Assembly (NCBI GenBank): GCA_900552125.1
Contig: URYK01000005.1
Location: forward strand, 51,027-115,026
Length of the DNA stretch: 64,000 nt
Direction of reading: 5' to 3'
Source: an uncultured Solobacterium sp.
Lineage (GTDB): Bacteria > Bacillota_I > Bacilli_A > Erysipelotrichales > Erysipelotrichaceae
Numbering within the stretch: the first letter of the stretch is position 1; every line of letters begins with the position of its first letter. A model generated the notes under the pieces. The model had not been told where the DNA came from, did not search any database, and saw only the letters and a program-made list of their open reading frames with translations. Positions 53,208 through 61,866 of this stretch are shown in pieces. Made by a program: the position numbers and the translations under genes.

Positions 53208-53993
53208 ATGGAAAATATAGATGATGGATTTTTAGTTGACCCTTACAGAATAATCTATAAAGTGTATGCATTGCCTGATGAAAACAAATGCATTACAGAT
53301 ATTTGGAGTACAGGTAATCAGGCATTGGGCGATAAAACCACAGAAGAAGAAATTATGCAACGTGGTTACGTTCTGATTGATGAGGGTACAGATGGTGAGA
53401 TTTATGGGCGAGCACAAGTTAATTATTTAGAGAAGAAACATGGAAAGCCTATGTATGATGAAAGAATGTTGCCTAACTTTAGATGGGCTGATGGTTCAGT
53501 TGTCGAACTACAACCCGAAGAAAAACAAGAACTATTCATCAAACCACAGGAAATCCAAGCTGAAAAAATTAGACAGGCTGATGAACTAGAAAGAATGATG
53601 AAACTTTCACAGCAGACAGCTTTTCTGATTGATTTACCTGATTCAGAAGCTGCCAAGATTCCTTATTGCTACGATTCATGGCAAGTAGGTGTTGACTACA
53701 AAACAGGCGATAGAGTGGAAAGTGATGGCAAGTTGTGGAAGCGTAAACAAGACCATACTTCACAGGAAAACTGGAAACCATCTATTGATACCGCATCACT
53801 ATGGGAAGTCATTGATGTGGAACACGCTGGAACGATTGATGATCCTATTCCATATGACATGAATATGGAAGTATTCAAAGACAAATATTACATCGAAAAC
53901 GATGTGATATATAAATGCATTCGAGATAGTGGTCAACCACTATATGCAAGTTGTGCATCTTTGGTTGGAAACTATTTTGAATTAGTCGAATAA
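53208..53993 (+). CDS. Tail protein with chitin-binding-like (CBM5/12) module
   Basis: 261 residues. N-terminal region (YKVYALPDENKCITDIWSTG) resembles phage tail fibre assembly/lower baseplate proteins. Residues about 160-210 (SWQVGVDYKTGDRVESDGKL, WKRKQDHTSQENWKPS then SLWEVID) form a CBM5/12-type carbohydrate-binding fold with the Trp, Gly-Asp and HTSQ landmarks. Probably binds cell wall glycans. Confidence 0.8.
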   Translation: MENIDDGFLVDPYRIIYKVYALPDENKCITDIWSTGNQALGDKTTEEEIMQRGYVLIDEGTDGEIYGRAQVNYLEKKHGKPMYDERMLPNFRWADGSVVELQPEEKQELFIKPQEIQAEKIRQADELERMMKLSQQTAFLIDLPDSEAAKIPYCYDSWQVGVDYKTGDRVESDGKLWKRKQDHTSQENWKPSIDTASLWEVIDVEHAGTIDDPIPYDMNMEVFKDKYYIENDVIYKCIRDSGQPLYASCASLVGNYFELVE

Positions 53994-54020
53994 AGGAAGT
54001 GATCCAAAGTATCTCGTTTC

Positions 54021-54047
54021 AAGGGGTGAACGTTATCAGCCCTTTTT
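54021..54047 (+). terminator. Weak hairpin between tail and lysis genes
   Basis: AAGGG...CCCTT with inner TGA/TCA pairs and following T run (54043-54047). It could reduce read-through into the lysis cassette. Confidence 0.45.
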
Positions 54048-54084
54048 ATTATGACTGAACTGAAAGGCGAAAGGAGAAAGAATT

Positions 54085-54390
54085 ATGGAAGAAGAAAACA
54101 AAGTAGTAGAAACAGAACAGGAAGTTATTAAACCCGAAGGAGAAGGCGTATCTGCATCAACAATTGCTAGAACAGTATGCTTATTCATTGCACTAGCTAA
54201 TCAGATGTTGGCTATTTTCGGAAAAGATGTAATCAATCTTTCTGATGATGTAATCTATCAGTTAGTATCTGCTGGATTCACCGTTGTTACGGCATTGGTG
54301 TCTTGGTGGAAAGACAATGCATTCACCAAAGAGGCACGTGTAACTAATCGTGCTATGAAAGATTTGAAAGCCTTAAAGAAAGGAAAATAG
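54085..54390 (+). CDS. Phage holin (SPP1-type)
   Basis: 101 residues; a charged N-terminus, helix 1 (TIARTVCLFIALANQMLAIF), loop with NLSDDVIYQL and helix 2 (LVSAGFTVVTALVSWWKDNA), then a basic tail (DLKALKKGK). Layout and SWWKDN motif match SPP1-family holins, which form the membrane holes that time lysis. Confidence 0.88.
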   Translation: MEEENKVVETEQEVIKPEGEGVSASTIARTVCLFIALANQMLAIFGKDVINLSDDVIYQLVSAGFTVVTALVSWWKDNAFTKEARVTNRAMKDLKALKKGK

Positions 54391-54396
54391 CTTTTA

Positions 54397-54804
54397 ATGG
54401 ACCGTATTATCGACATGCTGATTGCTGTTGCAGTTCCTACAATCGTCTATCTTATCCAGGACAAAATTAAGGATAGGAAACATAAGCAAGAAATGGTTGA
54501 GCAAGAAAAAAAGCGTAAACAAGAGATGATTGAACAGGAAAGGAAACGCAAACAAGAAATTATTGAACAGATTGATCAGAAGCAAAATGAAGAAATCAAA
54601 GTACTGCGAGATGGAATAAAAGCATTGTTACATGATCGTATTATTCAGAAATGTGAGTACCATCTAAAGCAAGGAAAAATATCATCAAATGATATACAGG
54701 AGCTAGAATATATGAACGAACCATACAAAGCTCTAGGTGGAAATGGAACGGTAAAAACAATGCTAAGCGCAGTACATAAATTGAAAAAAGAAATTAATGA
54801 TTAG
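54397..54804 (+). CDS. Holin-associated membrane coiled-coil protein
   Basis: 135 residues; one membrane helix (IDMLIAVAVPTIVYLIQDKI), a ten-residue charged repeat (KQEMVEQEKK, KQEMIEQERK, KQEIIEQIDQ) forming a coiled coil, and a helical domain with ALLHDRIIQKCEYHLKQGKI and LEYMNEPYKALGGNGTVKTM, widely found between holin and endolysin in Bacillota phages. Either a second holin or an antiholin-like regulator. Confidence 0.7.
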   Translation: MDRIIDMLIAVAVPTIVYLIQDKIKDRKHKQEMVEQEKKRKQEMIEQERKRKQEIIEQIDQKQNEEIKVLRDGIKALLHDRIIQKCEYHLKQGKISSNDIQELEYMNEPYKALGGNGTVKTMLSAVHKLKKEIND

Positions 54805-54817
54805 GAGGTAAACAATT

Positions 54818-55720
54818 ATGAAAAAAGGACAAATATCTAAACGAGGCGGGTATGAAGATATCTTATTTCCAATGACTGTATGCAATATTACACAGGGAGA
54901 TTTTGAGGGAACTCACGCTGGAACATATGCAGTAGATCTAGCTGGTAAAGATACAGGTCGTGATTTGTTCTATGCCCCATTTAGTGTAGTTTGTAAAGCT
55001 ATTGATTCTGTGAATGGAAATGCAGTTTGGTGGGAATCACAAAACAAAGTACGTTTTGCTGATGGCACTATCGATTATGCTACTATTATGATCGTCCATG
55101 ACAATTCATTAGGCGGTATTTATGTTGGTGCTAAATACAAACAAGGTATTCAGATTGCACAAGAGGGTACAGCTGGAAAAGCAACAGGAAATCATTTACA
55201 CTTTGAAATTGCAAAAGGGAAATACGACCACATGTATGATCAAAATAGCTATGGAACATATCATTTACCAAATAATATGCCAATGGAAAATGCTTGCTTT
55301 ATGGATAATACAGAAATTATTAGAGGTAAAGCAGACTGGAAATATCTAAAAGATGTTAAGGTTGAAAGCAAACCATCAAAGCCTAGCAAGAAACCTGATC
55401 AGGTTCTTTCTGTCGGAAGTGTAGTTACTTCTGTTGCAATGAAAGTCGCAATACCTAAAGGAAAAAGTACAGCAGTAGATACTATCAATGGTGATGAATG
55501 CATTTATGTTCCAGCTCTTGGTGGTTACTTCCCAACTCGTTTCTTATCAGAGGCAGATGCATCAGACGGCAAGAAAGATAACTACTTTGCAAATACAAAA
55601 GCAAAAGTATATGTAAATCAAACTACCGTACAGGATGTTAATGAAGAGGACAACTTAGTAATGATTCATGGTATTTGGGTGAAACCAGCTCCATTAACAG
55701 AAATCAAAGAAGGCAAATAA
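54818..55720 (+). CDS. Endolysin, M23-type peptidase
   Basis: 300 residues; TAGGAGGTAAACAATT precedes the ATG. The catalytic domain (about 1-165) contains the zinc ligands in THAGTYAVDLAG (His and Asp) and HLHFEI, as in lysostaphin-like M23 endopeptidases that cut peptidoglycan cross-bridges. A lysine/proline linker (KPSKPSKKPDQ) leads to a beta-rich C-terminal wall-binding part (about 185-295). No signal peptide, so export depends on the holin. Confidence 0.88.
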   Translation: MKKGQISKRGGYEDILFPMTVCNITQGDFEGTHAGTYAVDLAGKDTGRDLFYAPFSVVCKAIDSVNGNAVWWESQNKVRFADGTIDYATIMIVHDNSLGGIYVGAKYKQGIQIAQEGTAGKATGNHLHFEIAKGKYDHMYDQNSYGTYHLPNNMPMENACFMDNTEIIRGKADWKYLKDVKVESKPSKPSKKPDQVLSVGSVVTSVAMKVAIPKGKSTAVDTINGDECIYVPALGGYFPTRFLSEADASDGKKDNYFANTKAKVYVNQTTVQDVNEEDNLVMIHGIWVKPAPLTEIKEGK

Positions 55721-55727
55721 TAAATAT

Positions 55728-55764
55728 CCCTACTCTCATTCATTTGAGGGTAGGGAGTTTTTTT
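55728..55764 (+). terminator. Terminator at the end of the phage late operon
   Basis: CCCTACTCTC and GAGGGTAGGG form a 10-bp stem (one wobble) with an 8-nt loop and seven T after AG. Confidence 0.9.
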
Positions 55765-55805
55765 GTATTTAAGAATACTATTATTTTTTTATAATTAAAA
55801 ATCGG

Positions 55806-55842
55806 TGGCATAAATTAGGTGATATAAAGATAAGTGGCATAA
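55806..55842 (+). repeat. Probable integrase arm-type sites, right end
   Basis: TGGCATAA at 55806-55813 and 55835-55842, in the same orientation as the left-end copies near 20640. Confidence 0.5.
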
Positions 55843-55934
55843 GAATACGGAATAAATATCATATTTTTTTATATCGTTTTATAACGTTTTATATATATTT
55901 TATCTTTATTTTTCTTTTCTTTAAACTTTTTTTT

Positions 55935-55948
55935 AATTATGATACAAT
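55935..55948. other. attR: attR core
   Basis: AATTATGATACAAT, second copy of the 14-bp core, 35 bp before the ezrA start codon. It contains TATGAT and TACAAT, either of which could be the ezrA -10, so integration exchanges the DNA upstream of that promoter. Confidence 0.65.
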
Positions 55949-55983
55949 ATATCTAGCGAAATTTAGATGGGAGAGGTGTCGAG

Positions 55984-57738
55984 ATGGAGAGTCTTATCAA
56001 TAATATAAAAAATGTTATTTCTCTTGATGTTTTAATTTATATAGGAATAGCGCTTATCGCTATTATTGTCCTAACGATCATTATGATGATGATTCGTAAA
56101 AAACAGGCTCGTAAACAATTAGAAGAATTGGAGCTGATGTATAATTCTATAAAAGGGATTCCTTTAGCTTTTAAATTAAATAAAGCGGTTGCTTTATCTC
56201 GTGTAAATGAAGAAATGAGCCAGTGTGTAGAGGCGTGTCGTAACGATTTTGATAAGATTCAGGAAAAACTGAAAGAATGCAGTGTTACACTTGCTGAGGC
56301 AGATGACCTTATTTATGTTCATAAAACAAAAGCTGCAAGACGTAAAATGGATGTTTTAAAAGGTGAACTGAATGAATTAGAACTAACTGTAAATGAAATC
56401 AATAAGACATTAGATGGAATATTGGAACAGGAAAATGAACAGCGTGTTCATATTAATAAACTAAAAGATGAGTTTAGAGCACTAAAACGCCAGATTCAGG
56501 AAAATCGTTCTGCTTTTTCACAGAGCTATGAGTATCTTGAAATGGAAATTGCAGGTATCGAAAAAATGTTTTCTTCTTTTGAAGAATGGATGTTTGCATC
56601 TGAATTTAATAAAGCTGCAGATCAGCAAAAGGAAATTCGTGAGTCTATTCATCATATGCAGGAACTTGTAGATGTACTTCCTTCAATGTATGAAAGAGCT
56701 AGAGGAGTACTCCCAAGAGCAATTGATGAAGTAGGTTTTCAATATGCACAGGCAAAAAATAAAGGTGTATATACTGATCATTTAGAAGTTCGCAAGAATT
56801 TGGATATCATTAGTGATATGCTGAAGAACGATTTGAATAAACTACGCAATGGAAATCCAAAAGATGTCAATGAGGATCTAAATGACTGTGAAAAGAGAAT
56901 TGCTCAGCTTGCAGAACAGCTTCAGATGGAAGAAAAAGCATTTGATGAAGTACAGGATAATATTGATATCTTATTTGATAATATTCGAGGTATAAATCAA
57001 GATGTTGACGCAATTGAAGAATTGTATAATCGAGTTTATGAACGCTTTGGCTTTGAAAACTGGACAAAACGCTTGGCAGAAGTACGTGAACGTCTGATTA
57101 CGTTAAATGATATGCAGCGTAAACTGGAAGCTGTCATTGCACAGAATAAAGTTCCATATACAACGATTTTAATTGCTTATAAAGAGCTAGATCAGAGCGC
57201 GGCAAACTTTACAAATGAAGTATCCGAAATGAAACAGAAGCTGGATAATGCATGTAGTGATGAAGAACGAGCTAAAAAACAATTGATAAAGCTTCAATTA
57301 ATTGTAAATGAAATTCGAGTAAAAATGCTTAAGCATCGTTTGCCAAGCGTTTCACAGAAATATGAGGATGATTTACATAAAGGTGAAATTATGATGAAGG
57401 ATATTCAAGTAATATTGGATAATTCTCCATTAGATGTAAAACGTTTGAATGCTGAATTAAGAAGTGCAATTGATTATATTTATACGCTATATAATAGTGT
57501 GAATAATTTGGTAGGTATGGCAATCATGGTTGAAAATACAATTGTTTTTGGTAATCGTTATCGTTCATCTTATCCAGATATAGATAGTGAATTGACAAGA
57601 GCAGAGTTATGCTTCCGTAATGGTCAGTATACAAAAGCATTGAAAATAGGAATTCAGTGTATGGAAAAAATGCATCCAGGTGCATATGAGAAATTAATTA
57701 ATAAGAAGGATCCTAGTGTCCTAAATACAGGTGAATAA
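55984..57738 (+). CDS. ezrA: Septation ring formation regulator EzrA
   Basis: 584 residues: an N-terminal membrane helix (about 17-38, VLIYIGIALIAIIVLTIIMM) then spectrin-like coiled coils over the whole cytoplasmic part, with the conserved MVENTIVFGNRYRSSYPDID and AELCFRNGQYTKAL near the end. EzrA limits FtsZ ring assembly and coordinates cell division in Bacillota. GGGAGAGGTG precedes the start. First gene after attR; overlaps the region before nifS-like. Confidence 0.93.
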   Translation: MESLINNIKNVISLDVLIYIGIALIAIIVLTIIMMMIRKKQARKQLEELELMYNSIKGIPLAFKLNKAVALSRVNEEMSQCVEACRNDFDKIQEKLKECSVTLAEADDLIYVHKTKAARRKMDVLKGELNELELTVNEINKTLDGILEQENEQRVHINKLKDEFRALKRQIQENRSAFSQSYEYLEMEIAGIEKMFSSFEEWMFASEFNKAADQQKEIRESIHHMQELVDVLPSMYERARGVLPRAIDEVGFQYAQAKNKGVYTDHLEVRKNLDIISDMLKNDLNKLRNGNPKDVNEDLNDCEKRIAQLAEQLQMEEKAFDEVQDNIDILFDNIRGINQDVDAIEELYNRVYERFGFENWTKRLAEVRERLITLNDMQRKLEAVIAQNKVPYTTILIAYKELDQSAANFTNEVSEMKQKLDNACSDEERAKKQLIKLQLIVNEIRVKMLKHRLPSVSQKYEDDLHKGEIMMKDIQVILDNSPLDVKRLNAELRSAIDYIYTLYNSVNNLVGMAIMVENTIVFGNRYRSSYPDIDSELTRAELCFRNGQYTKALKIGIQCMEKMHPGAYEKLINKKDPSVLNTGE

Positions 57739-57739
57739 T

Positions 57740-58870
57740 ATGATTTATTTAGACTATACCTCTACGACTCCAGTTCGTAAAGAAGTGTTGTCAACATATT
57801 CTAAGCTATTGGAAGAGTATTATGGAAATAGTGATTCTCTACATGACATTGGTAGAAGAGCAGGAAAGCTGATGGAACAAAGCCGTGCACAGATTGCACA
57901 GCTTTTGCATGTTTATAAAGAAGAAATTTTATTTACTTCCTGTGCAAGTGAATCAAATAATATGGCAATTAAGGGCGTAGCCTGGCGATATCAGAATCGA
58001 GGCAAGCATTTAATCACAACTTGTATAGAACATTCTAGCGTTCATAATACAATGGAGCAGTTAAAGGAGTACTTCGGTTATGAAATCACTTATCTTCCAG
58101 TAAATGCGGATGGTTGTGTAGAACTTGAGGATTTAAAAAAAGCATTACGAAAAGATACGATTCTTGTATCTATGATGATGGTAAATAATGAGACTGGAGC
58201 TATTCAGCCGATTAAGGAGTGTGCTGATTATGTACATGCGAATTCTTTGGCATTGTTTCATATGGATGGGGTACAGGCTCTAGGCAAAATTCCTGTAGAC
58301 TTGTCTTGTGTTGATCTTGCGACCTTTTCAGCACATAAAATATATGGCTTAAAAGGAAGTGCCATCTTATACAAAAAAAGAAATGTTGATTTATTGCCTT
58401 TGATAAGCGGCGGACAGCAGGAGTTTGGATTGCGTGGAGGAACAAGTAATGTTCCTGTAAATATTGTGTTTGCGAAAACCTTGCGTTTGGCCTTAGAACA
58501 GCAGCCTAGTTCATATGAACATGTAAAAGAATTAAATATGTATTTAAGATCATCTCTAAAGGAAATAGAAGATGTAGTAATCAACTCATCTGAAAACGCA
58601 AGTCCGTTTATTTTAAATATTTCGTGCCTTCGTATCGGTAGTGAAATTATGTTAAATGCTTTAAACAGCAAAGGGTTTGCGGTATCTGCACAAAGCACGT
58701 GTTCTTCTCATAGTAAAGCTATATCTCATGTATTATTGGCTATGGGACGAGATGAACTTCATGCGACACATGCAATTCGTATATCGTTATCGCATCTGGC
58801 GAATAAACAGGAAATAGATGCATTTATAGAGGCTTTAAAGGAGATTAATAATGACTATCGAACAAAATAA
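57740..58870 (+). CDS. nifZ: Cysteine desulfurase (NifS/NifZ type)
   Basis: ATG 57740 follows AGGTGAATAAT, one base after the ezrA stop codon. The 376-residue PLP enzyme has MIYLDYTSTTPV at the start, the PLP lysine in TFSAHKIYGLKGSAILY, HMDGVQALGKIPVD, SGGQQEFGLRGGTSNV and the active-site cysteine loop in SAQSTCSSHSK. It supplies persulfide sulfur; the 20-bp overlap with thiI indicates it feeds tRNA 4-thiouridine synthesis, as in Bacillus where the same pair occurs near ezrA. Confidence 0.92.
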   Translation: MIYLDYTSTTPVRKEVLSTYSKLLEEYYGNSDSLHDIGRRAGKLMEQSRAQIAQLLHVYKEEILFTSCASESNNMAIKGVAWRYQNRGKHLITTCIEHSSVHNTMEQLKEYFGYEITYLPVNADGCVELEDLKKALRKDTILVSMMMVNNETGAIQPIKECADYVHANSLALFHMDGVQALGKIPVDLSCVDLATFSAHKIYGLKGSAILYKKRNVDLLPLISGGQQEFGLRGGTSNVPVNIVFAKTLRLALEQQPSSYEHVKELNMYLRSSLKEIEDVVINSSENASPFILNISCLRIGSEIMLNALNSKGFAVSAQSTCSSHSKAISHVLLAMGRDELHATHAIRISLSHLANKQEIDAFIEALKEINNDYRTK

Positions 58871-60059
58871 ATTAGTTTATAATCACATCTTAGTAAGATT
58901 TGGTGAATTATCTACAAAAGGAAAAAATAAGAAAGATTTTATAAAGAAACTATTGATTAATGTGAAAAACGCATTGCGAGATTATGATAAGCTGACATAT
59001 GAAAGAACACATGATCGTATGTATATCATGTTGAATGGGGAAGATGCTCATGAAGTAAGTGTACATTTACAGAAAGTGTTTGGAATTTCTTCTTTTTCCT
59101 TTGCGATTCGTGTAGAAAGTGAAATTGAAGCGATTAAACAGATGGCATTGCAGGTTGCATTACAAAGCGATGCACAGACATTTAAAATTGAGGCACGTAG
59201 AAGTCATAAATTATTTCCAATGATTTCTGATGAAATAAATCGTGCTGTTGCAGGTGAAATTTTAAGAAATACAGATTTAAAAGTAAATGTTCGTGAACCT
59301 CAGCTTCGTATACAGATTGAAGTTCATCAGCATGATACATATATTATGACAGGTCGTATTCCTGGAGCAGGTGGTTATCCTGTTGGTGTTGGCGGTAAAG
59401 CCATGGTTATGCTATCAGGCGGTATAGATTCACCAGTCGCTTCTTATTTAACGATGAAACGCGGAGTTGCGATTGAATGTATTCATTATGCTTCACCTCC
59501 ATATACAAGTCAGGCGGCTCAGGATAAAGTGCTGGAACTAGCAAGAAAAGTGGCTCCATATCAGGGTCATGTTCGTGTTCATTTAGTACCATTTACAGAT
59601 TTACAATTGGCAATATATAAAAACTGTGATGAGAGTTATGCGATTACTATCATGCGTAGAATGATGTATCGAATTGCAGAGCGTTTAAGTGAAAAACAGC
59701 ATTGTCTGGCAATTGTGAATGGAGAAAGCATAGGGCAGGTAGCTAGTCAGACATTAGAAAGTATGCAGACAATCAATTGTGTAACAAAAATGCCGGTTAT
59801 TCGTCCTGTAGCTTGTATGGATAAATTAGAAATTATCAATATTGCGAAACAAATTGATACATATGATATTTCAATCCAGCCTTTTGAAGACTGCTGTACA
59901 ATTTTTACTCCAAAAAATCCAGTCACAAAACCAACAATTCATCGAGCAGAACGTTTAGAATCTCGTTTTGATTTTGAAAAGCTAATTGATGAATGTGTTG
60001 AAAATACGAAGTTTATTGATGTTTATCCTACTTCTAAAGTAGACGAAGATATTTTTTAG
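58851..60059 (+). CDS. thiI: tRNA 4-thiouridine synthetase
   Basis: 402 residues: N-terminal ferredoxin-like and THUMP domains (about 10-165: ILVRFGELSTKGKNKKDFIK, YIMTGRIPGAGGYPVGVGGK) and the PP-loop adenylating domain (MLSGGIDSPVASYLTMKRGV). It lacks the C-terminal rhodanese domain, the usual short form in Bacillota, so cysteine CFEDCCTIF-type residues and the adjacent desulfurase handle sulfur transfer. AAAGGAGATTAATA precedes the ATG. Confidence 0.95.
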   Translation: MTIEQNKLVYNHILVRFGELSTKGKNKKDFIKKLLINVKNALRDYDKLTYERTHDRMYIMLNGEDAHEVSVHLQKVFGISSFSFAIRVESEIEAIKQMALQVALQSDAQTFKIEARRSHKLFPMISDEINRAVAGEILRNTDLKVNVREPQLRIQIEVHQHDTYIMTGRIPGAGGYPVGVGGKAMVMLSGGIDSPVASYLTMKRGVAIECIHYASPPYTSQAAQDKVLELARKVAPYQGHVRVHLVPFTDLQLAIYKNCDESYAITIMRRMMYRIAERLSEKQHCLAIVNGESIGQVASQTLESMQTINCVTKMPVIRPVACMDKLEIINIAKQIDTYDISIQPFEDCCTIFTPKNPVTKPTIHRAERLESRFDFEKLIDECVENTKFIDVYPTSKVDEDIF

Positions 60060-60107
60060 TATAACTATATTGAAGTAACCCATACTAGTGGTGTGAGGTG
60101 AAAAAAT

Positions 60108-60314
60108 ATGGAAAATAAAAAGCAATTCAAAAACAGACAGGTTAAACAGGATTTATATCAATATGAAATGGGTATTGAATTAGGTGCTGAATTAGAATCT
60201 GAAAAAAGAAATCATGAAAAAGAATATCAAATAGAAAAAACTTCTCCGGATTTCAAAAATAGTTTTCAAAATGAAATAAATAAAGAGCGTAATAAAAATA
60301 ACAAACAGCGTTAA
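60108..60314 (+). CDS. Small charged protein, 68 residues
   Basis: GTGAGGTGAAAAAT precedes the start. The centre LYQYEMGIELGAELESEKRN faintly resembles the start of alpha/beta-type small acid-soluble spore proteins (EIAxELGxxLGAD), but the conserved SASP C-terminal half is missing and the tail is highly charged (NEINKERNKNNKQR). No function assigned; a terminator follows. Confidence 0.65.
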   Translation: MENKKQFKNRQVKQDLYQYEMGIELGAELESEKRNHEKEYQIEKTSPDFKNSFQNEINKERNKNNKQR

Positions 60315-60321
60315 TTAAAAA

Positions 60322-60359
60322 GAAGCTTATTCACAAGACTGTGATAGCTTCCTTTTTTT
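60322..60359. terminator. Bidirectional terminator between small gene and nitroreductase
   Basis: GAAGCTTATTCACA and TGTGATAGCTTC pair with one bulge around a short loop, followed by seven T. Confidence 0.8.
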
Positions 60360-60363
60360 GCGT

Positions 60364-60900
60364 TTAATAAAATTTCGCAATGTCATCAATTTCTTTACGT
60401 TTTGGTTTATCAGGGTCTATATTACGATATCCTACACCAATAACACTAACTATAATTTCATCATCTGGGATTGATAAGATAGAGCGTATTTGATCAGCAT
60501 CACGAATTCCCATGATCAAGGTATCAAGCCCAAGCTCTCTTGCCTTAAGAATGAGATTTTCGTTTTGTAGACCTAAATCATATGCTCCCCATAAGTTCCC
60601 AAGTTCATTTGATGGAGTTTTATCTTTGTTAAAGCCTGAACGATCCTTCACAAACGAAGTAATAATCAAAACAGGGGTATTTTTTGTGTTTTCGGCATTA
60701 AAAGGGGCCAATCCTTTCTGTTTTAATTCTTCCACAATAACTGCACTATATGCAATATGATAGCGAGCAGTCTGTGAGTTTTTCCAGCTGGGTGCTTCCT
60801 TTGCACATGCAATCATTTCTAATAAATCTTTCTTTGATACTGGCTGATTTGTATAAGAACGAATACTTCTTCTACTTTCAATTATTTTGTCAAGTTCCAT
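60364..60900 (-). CDS. Nitroreductase family protein
   Basis: ATG 60900 after AGAGGTGAAAATA. 178 residues with the FMN-binding start IIESRRSIRSYTNQPVSKKD, CAKEAPSWKNSQTARYHIAY, an AYDLGLQNENLILKARELGL helix and ending DKPKRKEIDDIAKFY. Such homodimeric flavoproteins reduce nitro compounds, quinones or flavins with NAD(P)H; substrate not predictable. Confidence 0.9.
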   Translation of the reverse strand: MELDKIIESRRSIRSYTNQPVSKKDLLEMIACAKEAPSWKNSQTARYHIAYSAVIVEELKQKGLAPFNAENTKNTPVLIITSFVKDRSGFNKDKTPSNELGNLWGAYDLGLQNENLILKARELGLDTLIMGIRDADQIRSILSIPDDEIIVSVIGVGYRNIDPDKPKRKEIDDIAKFY

Positions 60901-60979
60901 TATTTTCACCTCTTGTCTTTATTTTACTACAAATATTATGAAAATTAAGTAAAATTCTCTCTGTATTTTTTATTGCCTA

Positions 60980-60988
60980 TGCTATACT
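60980..60988 (+). promoter_or_regulatory. Extended -10 promoter of the methyltransferase gene
   Basis: TGCTATACT, an extended -10, 23 bp before the ATG at 61012. Confidence 0.55.
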
Positions 60989-61011
60989 TAGATGAGAAAT
61001 GAGGTAGAAGT

Positions 61012-61794
61012 ATGCTGGTATGTCCAAAATGTAATCAGAGTTTGAAGAAAAATAAAAATGTGTGGTGCTGTGAAAATCATCATACCTATGATATTGCGAA
61101 AAGAGGTTATGTTCATCTTGCATTGCATCAGAAGAAAAATACGGGCGATGATAAAGAGATGGTAAAAGCTCGTACTCGCTTTTTATCACATGGATATTAT
61201 GAAATTTTGCGTAATGAATTAAATCGAATCACAGAACAATATAACCCTCATATAATCGTAGATGCGGGCTGCGGAGAAGGGTATTATACAAATTATATAA
61301 AGAATGAAGAAAATGAAATTTATGGCTTTGACTTATCGAAACATGCAGTGGATGAGGCGTGTAAAGCAAGAAATCAAGTACAATATGTGGTGGCAAGTGT
61401 ATTTCATTTACCACTATCTGATGTGTGCTGTGATATGGTTTTATCTGTCTTTGCGCCATTTGATGACCAGGAGTTTTATCGTGTATTAAAGCATGAAGGT
61501 ATATTTGTGAAAGTAGGACCTGGTCCTCGTCATTTAATGGGCTTGAAGGAAGTTTTATATGATGAACCATATGAGAATGCAAGTGAGACTATAAATTATG
61601 ATGGCTTTGTTTTAGAAGATACAATTATGTTGGATGATATGATTACGATAGAGGATAAGCAGGATATTCAGGCATTGTTTCATATGACTCCATATTATTG
61701 GAAAACATCAAGAAATGCGGTAGAAAAATTGGAAAAAGTGACAAATCTGAAGACTGAAATTCAATTTCAGATTGAAATCTATCGCAGGAAATAA
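61012..61794 (+). CDS. rlmA: 23S rRNA (guanine) methyltransferase RlmA-like
   Basis: 260 residues: N-terminal zinc finger MLVCPKCNQSLKKNKNVWCC ENHHTYDIAKRGYVHL (Cys and His ligands) and a SAM-binding domain with IVDAGCGEGYYTNYIK and VFHLPLSDVCCDMVLSVFAP, typical of RlmA enzymes that methylate guanine 745/748 of 23S rRNA helix 35. Members with this layout can affect macrolide or tylosin sensitivity; which G is used is not decidable. Confidence 0.85.
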   Translation: MLVCPKCNQSLKKNKNVWCCENHHTYDIAKRGYVHLALHQKKNTGDDKEMVKARTRFLSHGYYEILRNELNRITEQYNPHIIVDAGCGEGYYTNYIKNEENEIYGFDLSKHAVDEACKARNQVQYVVASVFHLPLSDVCCDMVLSVFAPFDDQEFYRVLKHEGIFVKVGPGPRHLMGLKEVLYDEPYENASETINYDGFVLEDTIMLDDMITIEDKQDIQALFHMTPYYWKTSRNAVEKLEKVTNLKTEIQFQIEIYRRK

Positions 61795-61822
61795 AACGTT
61801 CTTTTCAAATAGGAAGAAGCTA

Positions 61823-61831
61823 TGATATAAT
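61823..61831 (+). promoter_or_regulatory. Extended -10 promoter of ffh
   Basis: TGATATAAT, a perfect extended -10, 35 bp before the ffh ATG. Confidence 0.55.
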
Positions 61832-61866
61832 GTTGAGGCAATAATCAGAAAGGCGGTATATAAGAT

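Larger units (their letters stand above)
20589..55948. mobile_element. Siphovirus prophage, about 35 kb
   Basis: The element starts at a 14-bp repeat before the integrase gene and ends at its second copy after the endolysin gene. Gene order (integrase, lysogeny switch, replication, late regulator, terminase, HK97-type head, tail with tape measure, baseplate, lysis) is that of a temperate siphovirus of Bacillota. All structural modules look intact. Damage is limited to a stop in a 3D-domain gene (27307) and a degraded small gene (34283). Confidence 0.93.

Noticed and set aside
60108..60314. Small acid-soluble spore protein
   Set aside because: Only a short YExxxELGAEL stretch resembles the family; the conserved second half is absent.
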